Origin: Anomaloglossus baeobatrachus | Taxonomy: Eukaryota; Chordata; Amphibia; Anura; Aromobatidae | Assembly: GCF_048569485.1 (NCBI RefSeq) | Contig: NC_134356.1 | Location: forward strand, 94,984,604-95,048,603 | Direction: 5' to 3' | Length of the DNA: 64,000 nucleotides | In this document: piece after piece, positions 44,380-55,509 of the stretch | Numbering within the stretch: position 1 is the first letter of the stretch | How the letters are laid out: each line of letters opens with the position of its first letter | Translations under genes and position numbers: made by a program | Notes under the pieces: model-generated | What the model saw: only the letters and a program-made list of their open reading frames with translations | Told to the model about the DNA's origin: nothing | Databases searched by the model: none

Positions 44380-44649
44380 CCTGGAGCCAGGAGAGCTGGT
44401 CTCCTATACCCGGCATTGCGGAGAGAGGGGGTGGGTTGCCCTCGACGTAAAGAAGTGGGGTAGATGGATGAGCAAGTGTGCCCCCACTCCCCTCCGCCGT
44501 CTTCAAGCAAGGAAGTTTGTTAAGGTAGCGGTTCCCGGCTACCCCAGTTAATGTTGAACCCCGTTACTGTTTGCAGTTTAATGGACCATGGCTTTCGACT
44601 GGAAAGCCAACCCAAAAACTTTTGGGCCTTGTAAATAATTTATGGCTAC
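44380..44649 (+). other. Rest of LTR-element interior left of the Penelope insertion
   Basis: This is GC-rich sequence continuing the interior of the old LTR element. It passes at about 44550 into an AT-richer part that seems non-coding and reaches the target duplication of the Penelope composite (CCCTCTTGTTCATG at 44650-44663). Confidence 0.5.
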
Positions 44650-45240
44650 CCCTCTTGTTCATGTACAAGAAAAGCCACAGTCACTCCATAATTTACCAGG
44701 AAAATGTGTGACAATATAGTAAAACCATAGTGATCACAACTCACAACTCCTGGATGGGGACTAGGACAAGTCGTTTATACTTAAATGCAAACAAGAGAAA
44801 TATACGACGAGAGTCCAGGGTACAAAAGGTGAAAACTTTATTAGATGGATAGGTGCAGGGCGGCACTAACAAGTGTGGACATAGGCAATAGATCTTTAAC
44901 AGACTGCTGACAAGCCATAAATATCAATACATATATTAGGCAATGATTACATGTGAACCGATATACCTATGTGTACAATCAAGTAATCAACAGTCCACCA
45001 GGAAAGCTGCATAAAGTATATGCTATTGCTATAAACGGGTCACAGACCAAAAAAACCCCTGTATGGATCATGGCAATCACATATAATATATATAGAACAA
45101 TCAAATTCAAAAGGATTGCACAAGGTTTGATTGGGGGAGTATGGAAGGGACCCCAGCGCCCCAAACATCAAGGGGACAGTAGTTGGATAATGCAGCTATT
45201 ACCTGGAAAAGTGTGGAGATCAGACGGAGCCTGCGTCCAA

Positions 45241-45285
45241 CCCGACGGCCGTTTCGGCTGTGAAGCCTTCGTCAGAGGGCGTGGT
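45241..45285 (-). ncRNA. Hammerhead ribozyme in the inverted terminal repeat
   Basis: The minus strand reads CTGACGA (complement at 45269-45275), stem II GGC/GCC, then GAAACGGCCGTC. Stem III is ACGG/CCGU and cleavage is expected after the C complementary to 45244. The motif is the same as those at 53254 and 59880. Confidence 0.85.
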
Positions 45286-45639
45286 ACAGTGAGGGGAAGT
45301 GTGAGTTAAAAAGGAGGCGTCCGCCAATCGGTGTGGATCACAAAGAATTAGCGTCTCCATGACGCGCGCAATGTCCAGGGCAACCAGGGATGCTTGTCGC
45401 GCGTCGCGCCGCCCCCCCGCCTGACATTTCTCATACTCATATGGATAAGAGTGCAGTCACATAGAATATTGTATTATGCATTAGTATTCAGTATTATTTA
45501 GGAGTTATAGCTCGAGCCATATCTCATATTAGAAATAAGAATAGAAGTACAATTAAGACTTCAGATAGATGGTAATATCCAACAGGGCAATTACAAAAGG
45601 ACATATAACAAAATAACAAAAACACCAAGTATTGAAAAT

Positions 45640-45915
45640 GTTATTATACAGAGCCACGGTGTTCCATGTGAATATGCATGTGTGCGCATACAACCCACAC
45701 ACCCATGCATACATAAGCACACCCACACACACACATGTGCTCACACACTTTCTCACGTGTGCGCATGCACACAACACACGTGGTCATACACACACACACA
45801 CACGCACACACACACGCACACAAACATACACACAAACACACTCTGGGCCACATGCTCACATTGTACACATGCCATACGTGCACGTGGGCATGTGCACACA
45901 CACATGCGCACTAAA
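45640..45915. repeat. CA/CACACG-rich low-complexity tract
   Basis: This is the minus-strand counterpart of the GT-rich tracts at 52190-52650 and 57225-57690. These tracts yield spurious open frames rich in C, V, H and T on both strands. Confidence 0.9.
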
Positions 45916-46013
45916 CATGTATGCTGCAGATAGAAGATAGAAGGACCCCTTGAAGACAAAAAAGTTGTTTTGTCTTCCAGGGGTCCTTCTATCTGCAGCT
46001 CCAGGGAACAGCT

Positions 46014-47111
46014 ATGGGGGCCTCTTTTGCCCCCTCCTATGCCAACCTGTTCCTGGGGCTGTGGGAGAGGGACCTCTTCCTGTCGGATCAGCTGCCGTCG
46101 ATGGACCGTGTCCTCTTTTGGACACGGTACATCGACGACATCTTTTTGATCTGGCAGGGTACGGAGGCTGAACTCCATGAGTTCATGAAAACTCTCAACT
46201 CCAATAATTTGAATATCCGCATCACCTATACCCACCACACGCAGTCCATCGATTTCCTTGATGTTACAGTCAAAAAGGATCTTAATAATACCATTCAAAC
46301 CGAAATCTATCGGAAAGAGACTGCGGGGAACATGCTATTGCATGCGTCCTCATCCCATCCTGGCCATATGATCCGGTCCATTCCAGTGGGCCAGTTCCTG
46401 CAACTCCGTAGGATCTGTTCCACTGATTTGGACTTCGAGAAAAGAGCCGTTGACCTTAAGCAGAGATTTTATGCAAGGGGTTATAGTAGGCGATGTGTCA
46501 AGAGAGCCTATAACAGGGCAAGACATTCTACTCGTCATTCCCTGTTATACGCTCCCAAGAGATCTCAAGTATGTGATACTTTAAGATTTGTCACAGATTA
46601 TCATGGTCAATTTCCAGCGATGAGATCGTGTCTGCAGAAATTTTGGCCCATCTTACAGGCCGATCCGATCTTGGCCAAAATAATTCCAGACAGGCCCATG
46701 TTGAGTATCCGGAGATCTAGAAATTTACGCGACCATCTTGTTGCCAGCCACTATGAGGGAGTCGCTCAGCCTTCTCCATTTGGCCCTGTGACCCATCGTA
46801 CTGGTTGTGCACCCTGTGGCCGGTGTGTAGCCTGTCCAAATGTGGACAGGACCAATTCATTCCCCGACTCCATGGGGGCACATACTTTTTCCATTAAAAA
46901 ACACATCACCTGTACTACGACGGCGGTGGTCTATTATGCCACCTGCCCCTGCCCCAAAATTTACGTTGGTCTGACGACTAGGCAATTTAAGGTGCGCATT
47001 CGTGAGCACATAAATGGGATTATTGCAGCAGCAGATTGCCAAGACATTTCATCTCTAAAAACTATCCCACGTCATTTTAGACAATATCATCAGTCTAATC
47101 CAACGTTGTAA
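46014..47111 (+). pseudogene. Penelope-like protein, 5'-truncated copy (RT palm to GIY-YIG)
   Basis: This is the C-terminal two-thirds of the protein described at 55485-56951: MGASFAPSYANLFLG, RYIDDIFLIW with the YxDD catalytic box, IDFLDV, a CCHH-like cysteine cluster (CAPCGRCVACP) and the GIY-YIG nuclease core (VVYYATCPCPKIYVG). Reading is open for 365 codons but stops shortly after the nuclease, where the sister copy continues for about 50 residues to its own stop. The N-terminal domain and RT fingers are missing because of truncation at the foldback junction. It has no start context of its own and is probably not expressed. Confidence 0.85.
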
Positions 47112-47472
47112 CGGGTCAGGGGTATCGACCATCTTGACTCTAATATCCGTGGTGGCAAGATTAGCCAGAGACTGGCCAGGATGGAGGCTAGATGGATTTG
47201 GACTCTAAAAACTCTTCACCCTATGGGTTTAAATGAAAACATCTCTTATACCTCATTTTTGTGATGGTCGGGGTTTTTTCTTTTTGAGGGGGTTTCTTTT
47301 CTTCTGTTTTTATTATTATATATTTATATGTTTTTCTTTTATCATTTTATTAGGAGTCTTCTGCTGGATACGTCCTGCATGTGTTTTCGGTTTATCTATA
47401 TGTTCGGCCGGAGGACTTTGAATATTCATCAATTTGATATCGCCAGATTGATCAAGAACTATGCTTTGGGAT
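47112..47472 (+). repeat. 3' region of the truncated Penelope copy, left of the TTAA insertion
   Basis: Nearly identical to 56800-57150: the tail of the coding region, a T-rich tract with TTATTATATATTT and the words TTCGGCCGGAGGACTTTG. It stops at TTTGGGATTTAA, where the TTAA element entered. The continuation is at 52131. Confidence 0.85.
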
Positions 47473-47734
47473 TTAACCCCATAGCGACGGCCTAACGTCT
47501 CAAGACGTCGGAAAAAGAGGGTACTTATTCTGTTCCGACGTCTTGAGACGTCAGGCCGGAAAAACCCTGTAGCGCCCCCCAGTGACGAAAAATCTCGGGG
47601 GTTTCAGCTACCGGGGGTAGCTGAGACCCCCCAGATTATGAATCGGGGTGTTTTGTATGCACCCCGTTAATGCGATCGCCGGTATACACCGTATACCGGC
47701 GACAACATAAAAAAAAAAAATGGCTGGTAAAATT

Positions 47735-48165
47735 TATTTATTTCTCATCTGACGTGATCAAACATGTCAGATGAGAAATAAATGTGAGCCCTTAGTGCCC
47801 CCAAAGCCCCCGGTACCGGAGAAATCCATCCAACCCCCCCCCCCCCCCTCCGGAAAATCCAAGATGGCGCCGACGCGCGCTGAAAACTCCCGCCGCCGCC
47901 GCCTCTGCATTCATTTCCCTCCGATCTGAAATGATCAAACATTTCAGATCGGAGGGAAATGTCCCCCTCCTGACCTCTCCTCCGGTACACCGGAGCTCTT
48001 TGGTCCCTGGAGCCCCCTCCAGTTCTTCAGAGCCCCCCTCCGGAGCGTGCAAGATGGCGCCGACGCGCGCTGAAAACTGCCGCCGCCGGCTCTGCATTCA
48101 TTTCCCTCCGATCTGAAATGATCAAACATTTCAGATCGGAGGGAAATGTCCTCCCCCTGACCCCT
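47735..48165. repeat. Three tandem palindrome units in the TTAA element
   Basis: GATCAAAC centres lie at 47756, 47933 and 48120, 177 and 187 bp apart. In units 2 and 3 each centre is flanked by near-perfect arms of about 24 bp (ATTTCCCTCCGATCTGAAAT and complement). Unit 1 has a related but different arm (TTATTTCTCATCTGACGT). GC-rich GAAAACTCCCGCCGCCG-like sequence separates the units. Confidence 0.9.
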
Positions 48166-48245
48166 CCTCCGGTCCACCGGAGCCCTCTGGTCACCGGAGC
48201 CCCCTCCGGGTCTCCAGAGCCACCCCCCCTCCCCCGCATTCATTC

Positions 48246-48640
48246 TGCTCTTTCTGCCGCATGTGACACGTCACATGCGGCAGAAAGGTGTCCCCAGGTC
48301 CCCCCAGGTCCCACTAGGTCACCCCCCATCACCCCCCATCACCCCCCCCCCAGCCCCCGGTCATACGTTACCTGTCTGGTGATCCGTCCCGCGATCACGC
48401 CGCCTCCTTCTTGAATGCTGACGGCGCATGCGCAGACAGCGGCTGTCAGCTGGATTCCTCCCCCGGTCCACAGTGGAGCAGCCTGTGCATCAGCGACGTC
48501 AGTCTTGCAGGGACGCTGACGTCGCTGATGCACAGGCTGCTCCACTGTGGACCGGGGGAGAGTGAGTGCAGTAATCAGCAGTCTCTCCATGTGAGGAGTG
48601 TGGTCCTCACATGGAGAGACTGCTGTTCCAGAAAATGGGG
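48246..48640. repeat. Series of hairpins in the TTAA element
   Basis: Three perfect or near-perfect inverted repeats follow one another. CTTTCTGCCGCATGTGAC/complement lies at 48248-48288. A pair with arms of about 48 bp centres near 48512 (CCCCCGGTCCACAGTGGAGC and complement at the outer edges). The third, CAGTCTCTCCATGTGAGGA/complement, lies at 48580-48625. Confidence 0.88.
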
Positions 48641-48879
48641 GGTACGTTCTGTGAGCGTGCCCCTCATATTCTGGAATGAGGTTACTGCAGGTCACTCTGC
48701 CCTAAGTTGGACCGGGGCAGTGTGAGTGCAGTATTCTCAGATTACTGCACCCACACTGCTCATGGAGAGCTTGCTCTTCCAGAAAATGGGGGATACGTTC
48801 CCTGAACGTGCCCCCCATATTCTAGAAGATCCAGAGTCGGCGTGGGACCTCACGGATTACAGCGGATTACAGCGACCGT

Positions 48880-49500
48880 AATTTCTTTATTTTCAATAAA
48901 TTGGGGAAAGAGAAATGTTTCGGGGAGTTTTTTTTTCAAATAAATTTTTTTTTGTCTTTTTTTTTTTGTCTATTACTTGACTGGGTTAGTGATGTCGGGT
49001 ATCTGTTTAGATGCCGTGACATCACTAACCCCAGGGCTTGATGCCAGGTGACATTACAGCTGGTATCAACCCCATATATTACCCCGTCTGCCACCGCACC
49101 AGGGCGCGGGATGAGCTGGGGCGAAGCGCCAGGATTGGCGCATCTAATGGATGCGCCACTTCTGGGGCGGCTGCGGCCTGCTATTTTTAGGCTGGGAAGA
49201 GTCCAATAACCATGGCTCTTCCCACCCTGAGAATACCAGACCCCAGCTGTCCGCTTCACCTTGGCTGGTGATCTAATTTGGGGGGGACCCCACGTTTTTT
49301 TTTTTTTTTAAAAAAAACGCCTGGGGAGCCCTCCAAATTGATCACCAGACAAGGTGAAGCTGTCAGCTGTGGTTTGCAGGCTACAGCTGTCTGCTTTACC
49401 CTAGCTGGCTATCAAAAATGGGGGGGACCCCACGTCGTTTATTTTAATTATTATTTTTTTGGGGGACTAAATACAAGGCTAGGCACCCTTTAGTGCCACA
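48880..49500. repeat. Interspersed repeat R26, copy 4
   Basis: Best-preserved copy. In order it has TTCAATAAATTGGGGAAAGAG, GTGATGTCGGGTATCTG, CCGCACCAGGGCGCGGGATG, GGCGCATCTAATGGATGCGC, CTATTTTTAGGCTGGG and CTTGGCTGGTGATC. Here it is interior to the TTAA element, whereas at 26.0 and 28.2 kb it is inside a hAT-type element. Confidence 0.75.
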
Positions 49501-49999
49501 TGAAAGGCACTAAAGGGCGCCAGCTTAGAATATGCAGGGGGTGGGACGTTATATATGTTTGACATGTATCCATTCATCCATTGTAGCATTTTAGGCTGTG
49601 CGCCCACAATCGGGATTTGCAGCGTTTTGGGCGCAGAGTGTTTTCCCTGCGTCCATAACGCTGCATTGTGCAGTAGAAGCACAGTGGAAGGATTTTTAGA
49701 AATCCCATGCCCAATGTGCTTGCCCAATGTGCTTCTTTTCTCCGCCACATAAACTGACCTGTGGCGCAGCTTCCCGAGCCTCAGCATGTCAATTTATGCT
49801 GCGGAGATGAGTGTTCTCTGCAGGTAGCATAGAGCTCCACAGCGGCCTGAACCCAAATCGTGGGCATGGGCAGCTGCGTTCTCCCGTGGACAACACTCAC
49901 ATCTCTGCAGGAGGCTGACACTGTGTACTAGACGCCGTGTCGCTGGCTCATGGCCACATAGCCTAAAAGTGAGACATTGGTTGCTACAGCAACATTTTT

Positions 50000-51660
50000 G
50001 TGAAGTACCTGTGGATTCAAAATGCTTATTATACTCCTGAATAAAATCCAGTTTCCAAAATGGGGTCACTTGTGGGGGGTTTCTAATGTATAGGTACCCA
50101 AGGGGCCCTGCAAATGTGACATGGTGCCCGCAATTTATTTCAACTTTTCCAGAATTCAAATGGTGCTGCTTCCATTCCAAGCCCTCCCATTTATCCAAAC
50201 AGAGGTTTTTGGCCACATGTGGGGTATCCCTGTGCTCATAAGACATTGGATAACAACCTGTTGGGTCCACGGTTTGTTGTTGTCTCTTGAAAAAGTGAGA
50301 AATTTGATGCTGAAGCAACATTTTTGTGAAAAAAATGAAAATTTTCAATATGGCAACCTAAGCTTATCAAATTCTGTGAAGTATTCGTGGATTCATACTG
50401 CTCACTATACACCTAGATAAAAGCCTTGAGGTGTCTTGTTTCCAGAATGGAGTCACTTGTGGGGGACCTCCACTGTTTAGGCACCTCAGGGGCTCTCCAA
50501 ATGCAACCTGGCGTCCGCTATTGATTCCAGCCAATTTTGCAGTCAAATGGCACTCCTTCCCTTCCGAGCCCTGCCATGCGCCCAAACAGTTGATTTCCAC
50601 CACATATAAGGTATCGCCAAACTCAGGAGAAATTGCACAATAAATGTTATGCTGAATTTTTTCCTTTTACTCTTGTAAAAAAAAAAGCTACCTGGTTGAA
50701 ATAACAATTTTGTGGTAAAATTTTTTTTTTTTTTTTTCATGGCTCAACGTTATAAAATTCTGTGAAGCACCTGGGGGTTCAGGGTACTCACCAAACATCT
50801 AGATAAATTCCTTGAGGGGCCTAGTTTCCAAAATGGGGTCACTTGTGTGGGGTTTCTGCTGTTTAGGTACCTTAGGGGTCCTCCAAATGTGACATGGTGC
50901 CCGCAATCTTTTTCAGCCAAATTTCCTTTCCAAAATTCAAATATTGCTCCTTTCGTTCCAAGCCCTCCCATTTGTCCAAACAAAGGTTTCAGACCACATG
51001 TGAGGTATCACCGCGCTCATAAAAAAGTGGTTAACAAACCTTGAGGTCAAATTTTTGGAATTACCTCTTGAAAAAGTGAGAAAATTGATGCTAAAGCAAC
51101 ATTTTTGAGAAAATTATTAAAATTTTCAATATGACAACGTAACGTTAACAAAATCTGTGAAGTACCTGTGGATCTAAAATGCTCACTATACCCCTAGATA
51201 GAGGCCTTGAGGGGTCTAGTTTCCAAAATGGTGTCACTTGTGAGGGGTTTCTTCTGTTTAGGTACCTTAGCGGACCTGTAAATGCAACATGGTGCCCGCA
51301 ATCTATTTCAGCCAAATTTGCTTTCCAAAATTCAAATATTGCTCCTTCTGTTCCGAGCCCTCCCATTTGTCCAAACAGAGGTTTCTGACCACATGTGGGG
51401 TATCGGCGCACTCATAAGAAAGTGGGGAACAAGTTTTGGGGTCCATTTTGTTGTGTTAGTTCTTCTAAAAGTGAATAAATTTGGGTTAGAGCAACATTTT
51501 TAGGTAAAATTTAATTTTTGCTTTTTTTCATTCCACATTGCTTTTGTTCATGTGAAGCACCTGAAGGGTTAATAAACTTCTTGAATGTGGTTTTGAGTAC
51601 TTTGGGGGGTGCAGTTTTTAGAATGGTGTCACTTTTGGGTATTTTCTGTCATCTAGGCCT
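50000..51660. repeat. Diverged tandem array of about 390-bp units
   Basis: The block TTCCAAAATGGGGTCACTTG recurs with its TCACTT at 50065, 50453, 50839, 51234 and 51629, 386-395 bp apart. Other shared words are CATGGTGCCCGCAAT, CCAAGCCCTCCCATTTGTCC, CTCTTGAAAAAGTGAGAAA and TGCTCACTATACCCCTAGAT. Short minus-strand frames across it are not conserved in length or frame between units. Confidence 0.9.
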
Positions 51661-52130
51661 ATTGAAGTCACTTCAAATGTGATGTGGTCCCTAAAAAAAT
51701 GGTTTTGTAAATTTTGATGTAAAAATGAGAAATCGCTGATAAACTTTGAACCCCTCTAACTTCCTAACAAAAAAAAATTTTGTTTCCAAAATTGTGCTGA
51801 TGTAAAGTAGACATGTGGGAAATGTTATTTATTAACTATTTTGTGTCACAGAAATCTCTGGTTTAACGGTATAAAAATTCAAAAGTTGAAAATTGCTAAA
51901 TTTTCAAAATTTTTGCCAATATTCAATTTTTTTCTTCAATAAACGCAAAACATATTGTCCTAAATTTGGTACTAACATGAAGTCCAATATGTGACGAAAA
52001 AACAATCTCAGAATCACCGGGATCCGTTGAAGCGTTCCAGAGTTATAACCTCATGAAGTGACACTGGTCAGAATTGCAAAATTTGGTCTGGTCATTAAGG
52101 TGAAAATTAGCTCCGTCACTAAGGGGTTAA

Positions 52131-53830
52131 AGATTGGATATATGCACTTTTTGACCCTTTAGACATAATGTCTAATCTGTAACCTTGGTGTTCTGTGTAT
52201 GCGTATGTGCATACACGTATGTATGTCCAGCGTATGTGTGTGAGTATATGTGTGTGGTTGGTTGTGTGTTAGTGGGTGTATGTGCACGTACTTGTATGTG
52301 CACATATGTGCATGGATGTTCAGGGCAGTGTATGTGTGGATGTATGCCGTGTGTATGTGTGCATATGGACGCATGTATGTGTTACATGAGCACCAGCTCA
52401 TGTACGAGTGTAATTGTGTGCATGTTTAGTGCGCATGTGTGTGTGCACATGCCCACGTGCACGTATGGCATGTGTACAATGTGAGCATGTGGCCCAGAGT
52501 GTGTGTGTGTGTGTGCGCGTGTGTGTGGGTATGACCACGTGTGTTGTGTGCATGCGCACACGTGAGAAAGTGTGTGAGCACATATGTGTGTGTGGGTGTG
52601 CTTATGTATGCATGGGTGTGGTGGGTTGTATGCGCACACATGCATATTCACATGGAACACCGTGGCTCTGTATAATAACATTTTCAATACTTGGTGTTTT
52701 TTGTTATTTTGTTATATGTCCTTTTGTAATTGCCCTGTTGGATATTACCATCTATCTGAAGTCTTAATTGTACTTCTATTCTTATTTCTAATATGGGATA
52801 TGGCTCGAGCTATAACTCCTAAATAATACTGAATACTAATGCATAATACAATATTCTATGTGACTGCACTCTTATCCATATGAGTATTTCCATCCCTTAT
52901 ATGGTATTATGGTATATCCCATAATATTATGTTTTGGCCATATACTATTCCTATCCTCTAATATCTCCTATAGCTCCGGCTGATGTATGCACATGCGTGT
53001 CATGGGCGCCGGGACGCGGTCGCGGCGCCGAATTACCCTGTGTGACGTCCGCTCGCGTGACTGCCATGTGATGCGCACACGTGGTAGTCATGTGACCGGA
53101 AATGTCGGGCGGGGGGGCGGCGCGGCGTGCGACAAGCGTCCCTGGTTGCCCTGGACATTGCACGCGTCATAGAGACGCTAATTCTTTGTGATTTACACCG
53201 ATTGGCGGACGCCTCCTTTTTAACTCACACTTCCCCTCACTGTACCACGCCCCCTGACGAAGGCTTCACAGCCGAAACGGCCGTCGGGTTGGACGCAGGC
53301 TCTGTCTGATCTCCACACTTTTCCAGGTAATAGCTGCATTATCCAACTACTGTCCCCTTGATGTTTGGGGCGCTGGGGTCCCTTCCATACTCCCCCAATC
53401 AAACCTTGTGCAATCCTTTTGAATTGATTGTTCTATATATATTATATGTGATTGCCATGATCCATACAGGGGGTTTTTTGGTCTGTGAGCCGTTTATAGC
53501 AATAGCATATACTTTATGCAGCTTTCCTGGTGGACTGTTGATTACTTGATTGTACACATAGGTATATCGGTTCACATGTAATCATTTCCTAATATATGTA
53601 TTGATATTTATGACTTGTCAGCAGTCTGTTAAAGATCTATTGCCTATGTCCACACTTGTTAGTGCCGCCCTGCACCTATCCACCTAATAAAGTTTTCACA
53701 TTTGTACCCTGGACTCTGGTCGTATATTTCTCTTGTTTGCATTTAAGTATAAACGGCTTGTCCTAGTCCCCATCCAGGAGTTGTGATCACTATCGTTTTA
53801 CTATATTGTCACACATTTTCCTGGTAAATT
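52131..53830 (+). repeat. Central Penelope terminal repeat
   Basis: This continues the 3' region of the upstream copy and serves as the 5' terminal repeat of the downstream copy. It contains a GT-rich tract (52190-52650), an AT-rich part, a GC-rich block (52980-53160), the hammerhead at 53243-53300, the CTAATAAAGTTTTCAC phrase near 53685, and the leader of the coding region. The promoter of the downstream copy should lie here, but no start site can be assigned. Confidence 0.85.
53243..53300 (+). ncRNA. Hammerhead ribozyme in the central terminal repeat
   Basis: CTGACGA lies at 53254-53260, stem II GGC/GCC with loop TTCACA, and GAA at 53274-53276. Stem III is ACGG/CCGU (53277-53284) and cleavage is expected after C53285. 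Stem I forms from CCC (53251-53253) and GGG (53286-53288), with possible outer pairing. This is a complete minimal retroelement-type hammerhead, as known from Penelope elements. Its place between the two coding copies suggests it could cut tandem transcripts into units. Confidence 0.88.
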
Positions 53831-54418
53831 ATGGAGTGGCTGTGGCTTTTCTTGTATATTAATATTACTGTGTTTTGCACAGGCATTTGTGGTTCAGCCA
53901 TGGACTATAAGGCTAAAGAAAAAAGTTGGCTGGACCAGGCCAACCAGGTATATGGTGATTTGGAACGCGGTACTCCATCTACAAGTGACCACAATCTTGA
54001 GGAAGCATTCCAAGCCATTCAGCAATTACATCTTAAGAGGTCTAAATTATGGTGGAACCACCTATTTTTACAGAGATATACATCTAAAAAATTAATTCCC
54101 CGTGGGCTAAGGGTTCGTGTTATTCCTACGTTTTCTATTGATGACACATCATTCATCTCTAGATGGGAAGATGCTTGCAACGCTTGCTGCTCAATCTTTA
54201 TGGAACTATTGATTGAGTTAAATACTAAAAGCATCACCAGTATTGACAGTAAGTTGGATGAAGCACAGTCTAAATTTAAGGAAGATTGTCCTCCGGATCA
54301 AATGTCAGTTTATGACTCCAAGATGGGTGTGTCAAGAAGATACACGACACACAAGCCAGGAAATGAGCTCGAGATCAACGGGACTTCCTTCAGAAGTCAG
54401 TCTATTTTTGGAGAGTAG
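53831..54418 (+). pseudogene. Penelope-like protein, N-terminal region
   Basis: This 195-codon frame starts just inside the terminal repeat. It contains a charged helical stretch and the block LFLQRYTSKKLIPRGLRVRV with FISRWEDACNACCSIFMELL, typical of the N-terminal domain that precedes the RT in Penelope proteins. The first 20 residues are hydrophobic (WLWLFLYINITVFC) and may be untranslated leader, with the MDYKAKEKSW methionine (53900) the more likely start. The frame ends before the RT fingers, which continue in another frame, so this copy is not a clean gene. Confidence 0.75.
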
Positions 54419-54531
54419 ATCCTTCTGGGTCACCCAGGGCTGCTCGTGCCTCCTCTTTTTCATCCCTTTCCTCAATTAGCGACCAATCAGATGCATCATT
54501 TCTTCAGTCTAGTATTACCACCCGTTCTGGT

Positions 54532-55509
54532 ATGATGATTGGGAGACCAAGAGAGAATATGACATCCTCTACTAAATTGAATAACTATAGGACCTCTGGC
54601 TACAAGCACTCCAATAAAGTGATTAACCTAAGTCCACACATTCTATCTCCTTCTGATATTTCTCTCTTGGAAAGGGGATTCTCCTTCTCACCGACTGCCA
54701 GATTTGATAAATTTATAGCCACTAAAGATCTGATTCTGTTTGCTCGCTCCCTAATTTTTAAAAAATATTTTTTTGACACTAATTTACATCAACTTTTTCC
54801 TACAGAGGAGGAACAAGTAGCCCTGCGGGACCTTGAGGAGCTCGCCATTGAACACAATTTGTCTGAGGGAGGTAAGATCCCCCCTTCAATACGCCCACGC
54901 TCCAGGAGATTCCCTCCACTTTCGTCCTGTGCCAATGTGGAAATGTTTGTTAATTTGGTTTCCAAAGAATTTGATAGTATTCCATCTGGCATTGTACAGG
55001 ACAATCTCACTCGGCAGGAACGGATTAGGTTGCGGGAGTTGCGGTCCTTGCCTGATGTGCTTTTGAAGCCAGCAGACAAGGGTGGGAACGTTGTCGTCTG
55101 GCCAAGGGATCCCTATGAAAAGGAAGCATTGAGACAATTACGGGATAGGGTTTGTTACAAAAAACTGACCTATAATCCCTTGTCTGCTTTTACTACACTG
55201 CTTCAGAGATCCCTTAAAGTAGCACTAGACGGCAATGTTGTCACCAAGGAGCTGGCTTTGGCACTTCAGGTTATCGAACCAGCGATTCCCACTCTATACC
55301 TCCTGCCGAAGATCCATAAGGATATTAACGTGCCACCAGGGAGACCGATTGTCTCAGGCAGAGGAAATTTCTTGGAGCATGTGAATCGCTGGATCGATAC
55401 CAAACTTCAGCCACTTGTGGAGGGCCTACCATCCTTCATCAAGGACACTGGCGAGTTCCTTAGGAAGGTCGATGGACTCTGTGTGTGGGGGGTGACACAT
55501 TACTGGTGA
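54532..55509 (+). pseudogene. Penelope-like reverse transcriptase, fingers region
   Basis: The frame is 325 codons long. LLERGFSFSPTARFDKF, then LPDVLLKPADKGGNVVVW (the RT1-2 block with the ADKGG signature of Penelope RTs) and LYLLPKIHKDINVPPGRPIV (the RT2a-RT3 block) are all clear. The palm with the first aspartate follows in the next frame at 55485. The two frames overlap by 25 bp around a G-run, which suggests a one-base slip there. Apart from that the sequence is well conserved. Confidence 0.85.

Larger units (their letters stand above)
44664..45965 (-). repeat. Inverted Penelope terminal repeat
   Basis: Read on the minus strand this corresponds to about 52426-53860, including the GT-rich tract (45640-45915), the hammerhead (45241-45285) and the start of the coding copy. 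About 220 bp present in the 52.4-53.8 kb copy are missing near 45430. It ends at 45931-45965 with a short coding scrap that forms a foldback with the sequence that follows. Confidence 0.85.
47477..52126. mobile_element. 4.65-kb TTAA-flanked non-autonomous element, piggyBac-type
   Basis: TTAA lies at 47473-47476 and 52127-52130. The empty site TTTGGGATTTAAAGATTGG is seen intact in the sister copy near 57150. The ends are inverted: CCCCATAGCGACGG on the left and CCGTCACTAAGGGG on the right. The interior is non-coding. It has short palindromes, three GATCAAACATTTCAGATCGG-type palindrome units, longer hairpins at 48.2-48.6 kb, repeat R26 (48880-49500) and four diverged units of about 390 bp (50.0-51.65 kb). 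No transposase remnant was seen. TTAA duplications point to piggyBac-type mobilisation. Confidence 0.88.

Noticed and set aside
45553-45940. Several open frames rich in C, V, H and T (also at 52.2-52.8 and 57.2-57.8 kb)
   Set aside because: They arise from GT/CA low-complexity tracts of the Penelope terminal repeat, open in many frames on both strands.
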